A stretch of DNA of 19,634 nt from CAYUNT01 sp964446285 (GCA_964446285.1 CAYUNT010000070.1:1-19634); one strand, 5' to 3'. Counted from the first letter of the stretch, positions 7,401 to 15,984 are shown. Notes: generated from the letters alone by a model not told the origin. Program-made: numbers and translations.

Positions 7401-10400
7401 ATCCTTAAAAATCCAGAACGCATACGATCCATCCGCGCCGCTGCTGGCATATTGCAGGATTTCGCCATTCTGGAGCAGCGCAATCGAGCATGGACTGGCG
7501 GGCTGAGTTCCTCCGGAGCGATAGATGTGCCCGCCGAGTTCGGAGAATTGCAGAGAAAATTCCACGTCGAACTGATTTTGCGCGGCGTCGAGCGTAAACT
7601 CGCGGCGTTCGAGAATGGCGCCCGAACCATCGCCGAGCGTGAGGACATACTTGTCGTTGACGAGACCAGAGAATTGCGCCGCTCCATCCGCCTTGGTGGA
7701 GCCTCGAAAAACTTCGCCATGTTCGCTTTGGAGGCGGAGAGCCGCTCCATTGACGAGCGCGCCGGCGGCGGTTTTCACCAGGCAGCGTATCTCGCCCGCT
7801 TTCTGCAAACCAAAGTTCATTTTTTCGCGTTCGACGCCCGCCTGCAAATCAATTCGGAACATCCCGGGTTGATAACCAGGCATCGTAACGACAAACGGAT
7901 AAGTTCCTGGCAGCAGGCCCTGTATGAAATAACTTCCGTCTGCGCCTGTGGAATGTGCCATCACAGTTGGGAATTCGGCAGTGGTGGATATTTTAGCTCC
8001 GGCAAGCGGCGCCGAAGTAGCGCGATCCACCACGGTTCCGCTGATCGAGGCGGCCGCCATTGCATCGAGGTTGAGTTCAATCGAAGCGTCCTGGCCGCTC
8101 GCCGCAACAGCGGGTTTGCCCGGCAGAATCCACTCCACGCCTTCGAGCACGATTTGGTAATTGCCTTCAGGCAATCCCGTGATCGTGAACGTGCCGTCGG
8201 CGTTCAACGTGCCCACATAGCGCGTGCCGTCCTCGCCAATGGCCACAACCTGCCCGCCCGATGCGCTTGCGCCTGGCGGCAAGGTAATTCGCCCCGTAAT
8301 CTGCGTGCCGCTCCGCAGAACCCATAACCGCCCGCTTACAGTGTTCGGGGGCGAGACTTCGGCTGGCTCGATGTTCGCGGAAGGCAAATAGCCCGGGAAT
8401 GTGAGGTCATAGTTGCCTGCGGGCATGGAAGGGAATCGCACGCGCCCATCGGCGGCGGACATCGCGGAGAAATGGTATTTCAAGAGCGGATCGTTTGCCT
8501 CGACCCTCACGCCGCCGAGCGGATGCCAGTTGTCTTGCAGGAATGTAGTTCCCTTGAGGCTGGCGTCGCGCTCTGCGATTTCGTCGAGCACGCGATACTG
8601 CAAAACATGGGTCGGGTTGTAACTGCGCACATTCGTGCGGCCATAGAGGATATTGACCGAGTCGGCCAGGAATTCGAGGTAGGAACTCACGCCGCTGTCG
8701 CGCCCTTGTGTGAGCGAAGCCCAGGTGGCGTCCCAGGATTCGGGCGTATTGGGCGCAAGGCGGATGGCCGCGCCCACCGCGTTCCAGTCGATGCGAGCGT
8801 CAGTTTCCTGCGTCCAGAAATAGGTTTGCAGCGTGTTGCCGCCATCCACCGCGACAAATTGCACCTCGACGCGGGCGGTTTGACCGGGGCGCAAAATGCC
8901 TGGCGGGCCGTCCATGCCAATCGCCAGGAACTCGACGGGCGCGTTGGCGAATGCGGCGGCCGGGTGAATCCGCAACGGGTTGGCCGACTGGCTCGCCACG
9001 AGAACCAGAGGCGCAAAAAGGTCCGCCCCGCCAGCGTTTTCGTATTCGATCCAGGCGGTGTATTGGCGTCCGGCGCGGAGGCGTCCGGGCATGAGAACGC
9101 GCGTGACCAACTGCCCCGCCGGAATTTCTGCCACGCGGAATGCGCCCGCGAGCGAGCGCGTCACGCCCGCTTGTTCAGTTTGTATATCATAGAGGCCGGG
9201 CGAAACGTTCGCGAGGTCGAATGTGGCGAATACCAAGGTGGAATTTGCGAAAATGACCGAGCGCGCCTGTGCCTCGGGCACGCCATTCCGGGCCAGCAGC
9301 GCAGTCAAATCCGGGCGGAACCCCGTTCCGCGCAATGGGATTGTAACCGCCCCCTTGTTCGATCCTTGGGCCAGGTCCGCGGAATCCAGCGAATACGCCA
9401 CCTCCGCGGCGCGCAGAGTGAAACTCGCGCTGCCAACAGGGAATTTTGCGGGATAGGCCAGCACGTAATACCAATCCACGACTGGATTATCGAGCCCGAC
9501 AATGGCGCGCGGCTGGTTGTATTCCTGGCTGCGCGCGTCGAATCGCTGGCGCGTGGGAGCATAACCGCGCGCCGCATACAACTCGCATCCGGCGTCGGCA
9601 GCGGCGCTTTGCAGCGTCAAAACCACGTCGCTCGTGGATTTCGGGCGCACACGGAAATACACACCTTCACCCGCTGCGTAAAATTCGCCGTTTCCCGAGC
9701 CGCCAATTGGGATTTCGGGAATGGACAGGATGAAGTCCGCATTGCCTTGCAGGAGGTTGTTCGCGCGGTTCTTCCCTTCAAAGACCTCGCCACGCACGTT
9801 CGTCTCCACCTGCCAGCGATACGCGCCCGCCACTCCGCCCGGCACGCGCACTGGCGCGGTGAAGGTGGCGCTTTGCCCCGGCCCAAGCCGAACGCCGGTT
9901 CCCGCGATGACTTCGCCCGCGGAAAGCGTGATCGAACCAGCGGAATCCCATCGGAAGAGCGTCACGGCGTCATGCCACGGACCCGCCGCGACGCCCGCGC
10001 CGATATTCATCACAGTCCACGTAAGACTCGCCGACGTGGCCGATTCCGCCGACGCCGGACCTTGAACGGAAGTGACAACCAGATCGACTTCCGAATTGGC
10101 GGTTTCGACAAATTCATACGCTCCAATGTCCGCGAAATTCCCTGTTGCGGTTGGGATTCCTGTGTTTGGCGAGCGCGGGTCGTCGTAACGCGGCGCACCC
10201 ATGAAATCGAACGCCGGAGCCGCTGCGCCATCCGCTGCATCGATCAGCGGACTCAGATAACGCGGCCGGTAATTATCGCGATCCGGGTCTTTGAACATTG
10301 GGTCGGCGGAGATGTTTCCGTTGGTCCCCGTCAGGTCCTCGCCCGTATAATTTGTGCCGCAACCCCATACGTTGCAGTATCGGAAAGAGTCGGGCGCGGC

Positions 10401-13400
10401 GGGAATTGAGCCGGTTCCGCAATTAGAAATCACAGTGTTTGTCAGGGAAATCGGCCCGCCATGGAACCAGACGCCCACGCTGCATTGGTCCACCACACAA
10501 TTGATCGCGCGAATTTCGCCGCCGTTGCTTTGAATTCCGCGGCTGCAATCCTTGATGATGCAATTGGCCAGATTCATCGCGCCGCCGTTGGCGAACGCGC
10601 CATAATAAAAGCTGTCTCGCAGAATCGTATTGCTCGCGCCGATTACCGCGCCGCTGTTGCCCTGCAACATGCCCATCACGCCGCCGCCTGGCGTGCCGTC
10701 GCCGCCGCCGAAACTCAGCAGCGCGTGGTCCAGCGCAATTTCGCCGCCAGCGCAATAAATCCAGCGCCAATCGCCCGGCTGAGGCGTTGTCTGATCGCCG
10801 TCGCCGTTGGTGTCGCCGCCCGCCGAGTCATCGAGGATCGAAGTGAACACAATCGGACGCGCTGCATTGCCATTCGCCACGAGTGCGCCGCCCGGCTGAA
10901 CCTCGATGCCCTGAAGCGGATCGAATTTCACAATGGCGCCGGGCAAAATCGTCAGCGTCACGCCCGAGGGTATCTGCAATGTGCCCGTCACATGATATAT
11001 CGAGCGCGCGGGCCACATCTGGCTTGCCGCAAGTGTTCCGCTCACCTGTGCCGGGATTGTATAACGGATTTCGACATATTCCGTCAGGTTGATCGCCCCG
11101 CTGCCCGAGGCGGAGAGGCCTGCCCAATCGCCCACGGCGGGCAGCGTCGCCCCGCCATCCTGATTCGTGTCGCCCCCGGCCGTGTCATCCGCAATCGATG
11201 TGAGAATGACCGGTTCGAGCGATGTGGCGGGGACGTCGAGGACGCCGCCCTCTTGCACAGTGATTCCAACCCCGTAGAGGAATTTCACAATCGTTCTCGG
11301 CTCGATCAGCAACCGCCCGCCCGCGCCGATTACGATGTTGTCCTCGACGACGATCACGCGCCCGCTTGGCCACGTGACCTGATCCGCGAGCGCTCCGCCG
11401 CTATAGTTGTCGTCGTTGTTGATCGCCGCCGCACGCACCGCCTCGCCCAAAACTCCCAGAACAGAATCGGTCCAGGCAGCGCGCAACTCATATTGTCCAT
11501 TTGGCAACAGGGTTGTGTCGGTTTGAATGGAGGAACTCAGCGGCAGGTTCCGGCCCAGCGTGAACACTCCCTCGCTGTCCTTCGCCCGCGCCGTGATGCT
11601 CACCGTGGTCCGTTCGGGATACAGAATTCCCGCGTCCTGCCACTGCAATTTCACGGTTCCGTGCAACAACGTCCGCGTGGGAAGCACCCAGGCCAAATAT
11701 GGCTGCGCCGACCAGACAACGCTTCCCGCTTCTCCCACATAGTCTCCCCAGCCGCCTTGCACCGCGACATTCGGAGGCTGCGAAGGAATTCCATTTAGCG
11801 CATAGATAGCGACGCGCCCGCCGCCGCCGCCGCAGGGCGCGCTCCACCCGCCGCGCGCCGCATCGCCACCTGCCGCGCCAAATACTCCGGCCCCATCGAG
11901 ATCGGCCGTTTCGACAAGCACCGATCCGCCCGAACCGCCTCCCGCGGAGTTCCATCCTGCCTGCTGTCCATTGCCGCCGCGGGCCGAGATTTCGCCGTCG
12001 AGAGTCAGACGCCCGGAAACAATCACGCGCAAAGCGCCGCCGCCATGTCCGCCCGCCGTCACCAGATAAGGCTGTCCGCCGGCCGAGCCACCTGCGCCCG
12101 ATCCCAAATCCAGAGGCACGCGGTCAAATCCGTAGGCAGGTCCGCCGTAGGCGTTGCCGTTCCATGACCCGCCGCGCCCGCCGTATCCCGCGCCGACGGT
12201 ATCGCCCCCGGGCGTGCCCGGACCCGCGCCAAGTCCGCCCCAACCCCCTCGATATCCCTGGGCATCGGCGTGTATTCGCGAGCCGCTCTCAACGACCAGA
12301 TTGCCAGCACGCAGCGTAACGCCCTGGCCGGCCCATTTGCCTTCCACCATCGCGCCGTTATTCTTGCTACCGCACACTAGCTCCGATTGGCCAGCCAGAC
12401 GCAAGACGCCCCCTACGCGCACATAGGATCCGCCTCCGACAAATACCTGCGCGCCATGATCCAGAGCGAAATCCTCATCAATAGTCAGCCGCGAATCATT
12501 CGGCAAAACGAAGTTACCGCCATCCACGGAAAGGCGGCCGTAGCGGAGCGCGCCCGCCTCTTCCTGCGGCCCCAGCCAGAACCCTCCAAACGCGCGAGCG
12601 TGCAGGCCCGGCACAGAGCGGTCGAAGAAGATGACGGTTCCATTCACAGATTCAATGCCACCGTTTGCGGATGAAGAGGCAAATCCCGTAAAGGAATCCG
12701 CCTGATTGTAATAGACCGCGACGCGCCCGCCAGCGCTTGCGCCGCCCCCGTTTTGGCTCGCGCCCGCGTTGGCCGCAAACCGCCCCGTGCCTGCAAGTTC
12801 ATGAGTTTCAACATAGATAGCGCCACCCGATCCGCCCACCAAATGGAACCAACTTGTGTTATAGACGCCATCGCCGCCATTGGCCGTGATTTCGCCATCG
12901 AGCTGAAGCCGCCCCGAAACGTTCAGGCGGATGACGCCTCCGCCGTTGCCGCCCCGATTCCATGAATGAGGATGCCCGCCTTGCGCCGCCGATCCTCCCG
13001 AGCCGGGACAAACAGGTTCGGCGAGAGAGTCATAAGCCGCCCCGCCCAAAGTGGATGCATTGAGGGTTTGCCCGGAGTTGCCGTGTCCCGCGCCCCCGCC
13101 GCCGTTGGGTGCGCCCGGCCCCACCGCCGGGGCATCTATGGTACCCACGTATCCCTGTTCGTCCGCCGAAATACGCGAACCGGCCTGGACCGTCAAATTG
13201 CCCGCCGTGACAACCGCTCCGGTTCCCGCCCAGCGCCCATCCACCATTCCAGAAACATCCTTGCCGCCCAGCGTCAGAACCGCGCCGCCCGCCAGCTCCA
13301 AAGACTGATGCACAGCCAGCAGCGAACCGCCTCCCAGCCAGATATTCGTTCCATCAGCGGCCAGGTCACCTCGAATGCTTACGGAGGAGTCATTGCCGAA

Positions 13401-14960
13401 AGACAGCGATCCGCCCACCAGATCGCACCGGCCCATGACGATCAGATTGGCGTTCGCCCCAAAAGTGAGCGCGCCGCCTATGACGCTGATTTGGCCCAGA
13501 CGCAGCGCGACACCATTTCCCAGAGCAAAATTCCGCCAGAGCCTCGCATGGAGATTTGGCACGGAGCGGTCGAAGAACGCGATTGTTCCTGGCGCGCCCG
13601 GCTGGTCTGTTGCTCCCCCGCTTGCCGTGGAAGCAGCAAAACTATTAAATTCAGAAGCCTGATTGTAATATATGGCCACGCGCCCGCCGCCGCCGCCGCC
13701 GCCGCCAGCGCCCTTGCCTCCGTCGGCGCTGAACCGGCCGTTTCCCTTCAGCGCGGCAGTTTCCACATAGATCGAACCGCCTGCTCCTCCGCCGCCGCTG
13801 GCCGGATAACCCCATTGCGAGTAAAAATAACTATCTTCTCCATTCGCCGTGATTTCGCCATTCAGATTCAACGTATCATCCACTTGGATGCGCAGCGCGC
13901 CGCCCCCGCTGCCGCCGCGAGCATATCCGGCATACCAGGCGTAACTGCCGCCGCCCGATGAGCCAAGATCAACAGGTTGAAATGGAGACCCATAGGCAGG
14001 CGCGCCGCCGTTGGCGCCCACTCCGCCATAGCTGCCTCCCGCTGGGGCCGTCGGCCCGCCTCCCGGTCCATTGCCCGGAATGCCAATGAATCCCACATAA
14101 CCCTGCGCGTCGGCGGAGATTTTTGAGCCAGCCTCGATTGAGAGATTTCCCGCGCGGATCGTGACGCCTTCCCCGCGCCAAGCGCCATCCACCGGGGCGC
14201 TTGCGTTTTTCGATGCCGCGAGAAGCGCAGAGTTTCCGACAATGTCAAACACGCCGCTGACGTTGAGCAGCGAACCGCCCGCCAAGGTCAAAGTGGCGCC
14301 GTTTTCAATTCGCATATTAATCAGGCGGTATTGTCCCTCCGGCCAGGAGGCATCGGCGGAAACTACAATATCCGTAACGAGTTCATACTCGACGGCCACT
14401 TCGCTGATTTCCGGAAGGCCAGGACTTCCCTCCGGCCTGTCGAATTCGGCGCGGTATTGAATCCATTGCGTGTAGGAACCCGCGGGAATGGCCAAGCCGG
14501 TCGTTGTGAAATAATCGCCCGCGCCCGCAGGACCGCTCCACGCCGCCGCCGCCAGCCCAGCGCCATCCGAAGAGGTGCGAACCTGGAATCGCGTCGTCAT
14601 TCCCTCCGGAAAGACGCCCGCGAAAGACAGCGTTTTGAACTGCGCGATTCCACCCGCGAAAAAGGGACTGGAGACATACGCCCCCTGGGCGGAATGGGTG
14701 CTGGCGGAATCCAGATCGAGCGTCAGAAGCCCCGCCTCGCCCGCCCCTCGCGCAATCACTCCCTGTGCGCTTTCAGAAGAGGCGAAATCCGCGTCCGATG
14801 TTTCAATCCACTGCGCGGCCAGCGCCGGCGCCCCCCCCAGCCAGCCGAAGCAGAAAACCGACAAGACCGCAATCAGCGTCTTTCTTGAGAGATTGCGGGC
14901 AAGTTGCGCATTCCCGTTCACGAAGCACTGAACAAAGTCATAACTGCAATACGTCCTCAT
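4458..14960 (-). CDS. Giant secreted multidomain protein (3,500 residues)
   Basis: The start codon (14958-14960) has AGGAG nine bases upstream. Residues 1-48 are a signal peptide: basic LSRK near 24-27, a hydrophobic core, and an ALA cleavage site. Order after cleavage, with approximate residues: 57-195 a beta-sandwich of the FQVRTSSDG/YIQYRA type; 213-1053 three glycine-rich modules of about 300 residues; 1070-1180 an immunoglobulin-like stretch; 1185-1545 a right-handed beta-helix with two DDxAGGDTNxDG motifs, probably calcium binding; 1545-1618 a choice-of-anchor-Q-like end (DIGAYEF); 1622-1740 CARDB; 1740-2140 further beta domains; 2140-2820 seven or eight tandem carboxypeptidase-regulatory-like domains; 2830-3097 a helical Cys-containing domain; 3098-3215 a Pro/Thr-rich linker; 3218-3390 a DUF11-like domain; 3394-3500 a fibronectin-type end. 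No catalytic motif, sortase signal, PEP-CTERM or obvious anchor is seen. A surface or matrix adhesin/scaffold role is inferred. Confidence 0.9.
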   Translation of the reverse strand: MRTYCSYDFVQCFVNGNAQLARNLSRKTLIAVLSVFCFGWLGGAPALAAQWIETSDADFASSESAQGVIARGAGEAGLLTLDLDSASTHSAQGAYVSSPFFAGGIAQFKTLSFAGVFPEGMTTRFQVRTSSDGAGLAAAAWSGPAGAGDYFTTTGLAIPAGSYTQWIQYRAEFDRPEGSPGLPEISEVAVEYELVTDIVVSADASWPEGQYRLINMRIENGATLTLAGGSLLNVSGVFDIVGNSALLAASKNASAPVDGAWRGEGVTIRAGNLSIEAGSKISADAQGYVGFIGIPGNGPGGGPTAPAGGSYGGVGANGGAPAYGSPFQPVDLGSSGGGSYAWYAGYARGGSGGGALRIQVDDTLNLNGEITANGEDSYFYSQWGYPASGGGGAGGSIYVETAALKGNGRFSADGGKGAGGGGGGGGRVAIYYNQASEFNSFAASTASGGATDQPGAPGTIAFFDRSVPNLHARLWRNFALGNGVALRLGQISVIGGALTFGANANLIVMGRCDLVGGSLSFGNDSSVSIRGDLAADGTNIWLGGGSLLAVHQSLELAGGAVLTLGGKDVSGMVDGRWAGTGAVVTAGNLTVQAGSRISADEQGYVGTIDAPAVGPGAPNGGGGAGHGNSGQTLNASTLGGAAYDSLAEPVCPGSGGSAAQGGHPHSWNRGGNGGGVIRLNVSGRLQLDGEITANGGDGVYNTSWFHLVGGSGGAIYVETHELAGTGRFAANAGASQNGGGASAGGRVAVYYNQADSFTGFASSSANGGIESVNGTVIFFDRSVPGLHARAFGGFWLGPQEEAGALRYGRLSVDGGNFVLPNDSRLTIDEDFALDHGAQVFVGGGSYVRVGGVLRLAGQSELVCGSKNNGAMVEGKWAGQGVTLRAGNLVVESGSRIHADAQGYRGGWGGLGAGPGTPGGDTVGAGYGGRGGSWNGNAYGGPAYGFDRVPLDLGSGAGGSAGGQPYLVTAGGHGGGALRVIVSGRLTLDGEISARGGNGQQAGWNSAGGGSGGSVLVETADLDGAGVFGAAGGDAARGGWSAPCGGGGGRVAIYALNGIPSQPPNVAVQGGWGDYVGEAGSVVWSAQPYLAWVLPTRTLLHGTVKLQWQDAGILYPERTTVSITARAKDSEGVFTLGRNLPLSSSIQTDTTLLPNGQYELRAAWTDSVLGVLGEAVRAAAINNDDNYSGGALADQVTWPSGRVIVVEDNIVIGAGGRLLIEPRTIVKFLYGVGITVQEGGVLDVPATSLEPVILTSIADDTAGGDTNQDGGATLPAVGDWAGLSASGSGAINLTEYVEIRYTIPAQVSGTLAASQMWPARSIYHVTGTLQIPSGVTLTILPGAIVKFDPLQGIEVQPGGALVANGNAARPIVFTSILDDSAGGDTNGDGDQTTPQPGDWRWIYCAGGEIALDHALLSFGGGDGTPGGGVMGMLQGNSGAVIGASNTILRDSFYYGAFANGGAMNLANCIIKDCSRGIQSNGGEIRAINCVVDQCSVGVWFHGGPISLTNTVISNCGTGSIPAAPDSFRYCNVWGCGTNYTGEDLTGTNGNISADPMFKDPDRDNYRPRYLSPLIDAADGAAAPAFDFMGAPRYDDPRSPNTGIPTATGNFADIGAYEFVETANSEVDLVVTSVQGPASAESATSASLTWTVMNIGAGVAAGPWHDAVTLFRWDSAGSITLSAGEVIAGTGVRLGPGQSATFTAPVRVPGGVAGAYRWQVETNVRGEVFEGKNRANNLLQGNADFILSIPEIPIGGSGNGEFYAAGEGVYFRVRPKSTSDVVLTLQSAAADAGCELYAARGYAPTRQRFDARSQEYNQPRAIVGLDNPVVDWYYVLAYPAKFPVGSASFTLRAAEVAYSLDSADLAQGSNKGAVTIPLRGTGFRPDLTALLARNGVPEAQARSVIFANSTLVFATFDLANVSPGLYDIQTEQAGVTRSLAGAFRVAEIPAGQLVTRVLMPGRLRAGRQYTAWIEYENAGGADLFAPLVLVASQSANPLRIHPAAAFANAPVEFLAIGMDGPPGILRPGQTARVEVQFVAVDGGNTLQTYFWTQETDARIDWNAVGAAIRLAPNTPESWDATWASLTQGRDSGVSSYLEFLADSVNILYGRTNVRSYNPTHVLQYRVLDEIAERDASLKGTTFLQDNWHPLGGVRVEANDPLLKYHFSAMSAADGRVRFPSMPAGNYDLTFPGYLPSANIEPAEVSPPNTVSGRLWVLRSGTQITGRITLPPGASASGGQVVAIGEDGTRYVGTLNADGTFTITGLPEGNYQIVLEGVEWILPGKPAVAASGQDASIELNLDAMAAASISGTVVDRATSAPLAGAKISTTAEFPTVMAHSTGADGSYFIQGLLPGTYPFVVTMPGYQPGMFRIDLQAGVEREKMNFGLQKAGEIRCLVKTAAGALVNGAALRLQSEHGEVFRGSTKADGAAQFSGLVNDKYVLTLGDGSGAILERREFTLDAAQNQFDVEFSLQFSELGGHIYRSGGTQPASPCSIALLQNGEILQYASSGADGSYAFWIFKDGNYDLIVLGQDFGFARRNGIPVTLAATPPAQDFVGESGQLQVTVRGPLPEEAPIASAALFLRPAGGDYAKAPSLILDTNAEGTALFPALGLGEYQLIARKNPWAETVVNFHIETTTTLTAARIRLEPGRAIAGTVRDETGAPLPYALVSFTQADGPVSLWAFANDAGRYACSTLPAGAFDITARAGGRTPKTMPGIETLDPSTTRTLDIALDSRGATVTGYVKNAAGEPLVTARVEAWTPSGVILASTYADSAGAYRLGPLPFGPVQLRASSWGRNVNQAFVSLTAGSHEKNFVLGDVAASARPSGSDARKKSKGRTTAVSTLDNSGGGIIDQLIDPLNHLHQPERASYDTPDWRMSYNFMCSAVGCDNAQEILDAKSKCRQTEDILNKAFKDWDDYYWKMRDWELTDMLEIYYKTAMLIGKVAFLQESIAEWGPMLSGASGAAANASSIFGNLIENGIALKLATIENIFESFITDYHTGHDPENWVGTMNNMLASFLALPFDIASIATNTPGYAGAIAGLVDIIQSFQDLKKLTQDAVNNDLGDALKTYQSLEDAYHKALSDHAKALKALKEACDKCKTPTPSPTPSPSATETEKPTPTGTKPTPVGSPTGPQPTGPTPTSGGPTQVPTPVPTGPTPTPGPSPTGATPGPSPTPGPSTTGTPGPTAPPITPAPTPTGSPDPGGGGNGTGGQGGDPNEKNTIGYGPEGWIAPNAAIVYTIHFENVTTATLPAQEVFIADSLNANLDAAAFQPLEIGFNRASREIPSGAKAFRALIPVDTDPYPVDSRVELDPETSTIRWSMQSYDPDIRSLPEDPWAGFLPPNTTGGDRGQGYVTYSIKPKPGLAHRTVIRNSARIVFDVNPPMDTNEVVNTIDAVPPESHVEALPEKTMSTRIAVQWSGSDGDGSGIASFDIYVSTDGGPYEAWLRGVTETSAVYRAKGSHTYGFVAVARDNTGLVESGPDGPPEAQIRVDAYQIWIVK
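5312..5668 (-). repeat. Low-complexity Pro/Thr/Gly/Ser-rich linker coding region
   Basis: Within the giant gene this segment encodes about 118 residues of irregular PTP, PGPSP and PTG repeats, ending in GGGGNGTGGQGGD. It separates the helical domain from the two C-terminal beta domains. Such linkers are extended and flexible, and typical of secreted proteins that hold a domain away from a surface. The DNA is a degenerate tandem repeat and could vary in length between strains. Confidence 0.8.
11800..14320 (-). repeat. Three diverged tandem modules of about 0.9 kb in the giant gene
   Basis: The marker pattern SRISADEQGYVG or its variants occurs near 14100, 13150 and 12255, giving spacings of about 950 and 895 bases. 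Each module reads, in order: a beta-helical opening (GGGSLLxVxxxLxLAGxA), a GxWxGxGVxxxAGNLxVxAGSxI segment, a long glycine-rich loop, LxLxGEITANGxD, GGSGGSIYVET, and GGGGGRVAIY. The first two close with FFDRSVPxLHAR; the third lacks it. Divergence is high at both DNA and protein level, so this is an old internal duplication rather than a recent one. Module edges are approximate. Confidence 0.75.
13684..13706. repeat. CCG trinucleotide run encoding polyglycine
   Basis: Seven CCG units plus CC encode a glycine tract on the minus strand just before RVAIYYNQ in the first glycine-rich module. Slippage here would add or remove glycines without a frameshift. Confidence 0.85.
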
Positions 14961-15572
14961 GGATGTCTTCTCCTGGGAAATAGCCTTTCCTAAAACTCAT
15001 GCCGGTCTTGGAGCAGTTCTCTGCAGGCCTGGACGCACTTGTTCACTTCTGGATTTTGACCCCATCAATCCAGTCAAGACCCGAACTCAAACTCAAACAG
15101 CCTTGTTTTGGGATGCTCATATAAAAATAGCGCTTTCAGCCACATACATGCATGCCCCGAAAGCACCTGAGAACGCACCGTTCTGCTCACAGGGAGCAAG
15201 CGCTTGAATCCCCTTTCAAATCAAGCGGATTCTTTGCGAATGTCCGCGCAGGCAATCCGGTTTTCCCTATCCCCCGGCATTCCGCGCCCCGAAACCCACT
15301 GGCGAAGGCCCCTAGGAGTAGATTTTCGCCCAACCTGCGGGACAAACCGCCGGACAATAAGCGTCGTTTCGACAAAGAAATTACATGGGCGTCTGGGTGC
15401 GCGCAGATTGCCATTCGTTACAAACACAAAAAAATCGCTTCATCCTGTGCGTATTTTCCCTTGAACGCCGCAGGGGGGTTCCGGTAATTATTCAAATTCG
15501 ATTGCGCGGAAAGGGCTGCAAAGGCTCGTTCCACAAGCCCTCTGGGCAGGCGCAATGGCCAGGAGAGCACGC
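14961..15572. other. 612-bp gap between the giant gene and tRNA-Trp
   Basis: No credible gene was found on either strand. In particular rpmG (ribosomal protein L33), which often sits between tuf and tRNA-Trp–secE, is absent. Promoters for the leftward giant gene and the rightward tRNA–secE operon should lie here, but no pair of boxes is convincing; a TTGACT on the minus strand (near 15073-15078) lacks a good -10. Inverted repeats include CTGGATT/AATCCAG (15049-15073), CGCTTGA/TCAAGCG (15201-15227) and AGGGCT/AGCCCT (15512-15541), the last ending 31 bases before the tRNA. Confidence 0.5.
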
Positions 15573-15648
15573 AGGCCAGTAGCTCAATTGGCAGAGCAAC
15601 GGTCTCCAAAACCGTAGGTTGGGGGTTCAAGTCCCTCCTGGCCTGCCA
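15573..15648 (+). tRNA. tRNA-Trp (anticodon CCA)
   Basis: The 76-base gene folds as a full cloverleaf. The acceptor stem AGGCCAG (15573-15579) pairs with CTGGCCT (15638-15644). The D stem is GCTC/GAGC with a GG-containing loop. The anticodon stem ACGGT/ACCGT holds loop CTCCAAA with anticodon CCA at 15606-15608. The T arm carries TTCAAGT. The discriminator base is G, as expected for Trp, and CCA is encoded (15646-15648). A Trp tRNA just upstream of secE is the standard arrangement in many bacteria and supports co-transcription with secE-nusG. Confidence 0.97.
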
Positions 15649-15771
15649 GAGCGCACTCCGCGCCAACTCAATCCCGGGACTCGATCCCGCGATTGCCAAT
15701 CCCTTCCTCCTCACACTGCGGACCGGCCCCGTCCGGGTGCCGCGACCCCGCAGGAGAACCAGGAACAAGCG

Positions 15772-15984
15772 ATGAATAAAATCGCACAGTGGTTCGAAAA
15801 GACCAAAGTCTTCCTCCACGAAGTCAGCCTCGAGATGAAAAAGGTGACGTGGCCCACCCGTGAACAGGTGAAAAACTACATGGTGGTGGTCGTGATCGCT
15901 TCTTTCGCTCTCGCGGTGGTCATTGGCATTTGGGACGTCATTCTTCTGAAGCTGCTTGAGCAAATCACCAGCATCGGAGGCTGA
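15772..15984 (+). CDS. secE: Preprotein translocase subunit SecE
   Basis: The 70-residue single-span protein clamps the two halves of SecY in the SecYEG protein-export channel of the inner membrane. It has the short bacterial form: an amphipathic cytoplasmic helix with EVSLEMKKVTWPTREQV (about 17-33), where KKVTWPTR is the diagnostic motif, followed by one membrane span (about 37-58) and a short outer tail. AGGA at 15761-15764 lies seven bases before the ATG. The gene follows tRNA-Trp by 123 bases, a spacer with no other gene and one small hairpin (CGGAC/GTCCG at 15719-15735), and precedes nusG by 180 bases, as in the common secE–nusG arrangement. Confidence 0.97.
   Translation: MNKIAQWFEKTKVFLHEVSLEMKKVTWPTREQVKNYMVVVVIASFALAVVIGIWDVILLKLLEQITSIGG

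Noticed and set aside
8472..10409. Plus-strand 645-residue reading frame inside the giant gene
   Set aside because: It is antisense to a clear coding region, with Arg/Ala-rich composition and no recognisable domain; high GC content leaves such frames open by chance.
10461..11798. Plus-strand 445-residue reading frame inside the giant gene
   Set aside because: It lies opposite the beta-helix coding region, has no domain signature, and is explained as a GC-driven shadow.
12966..13961. Plus-strand 331-residue reading frame opposite the glycine-rich modules
   Set aside because: Its composition mirrors the antisense of glycine-rich codons (Ala, Arg, Pro), with no start-site or domain support.
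15100..15130. Promoter TTGTTT/TATAAA on the plus strand
   Set aside because: The two boxes are only 11 bases apart, too close for a sigma-70 promoter.
15461..15490. Promoter with TTGAAC and TAATTA before tRNA-Trp
   Set aside because: The -10 candidate matches consensus at only two positions at 18-base spacing.
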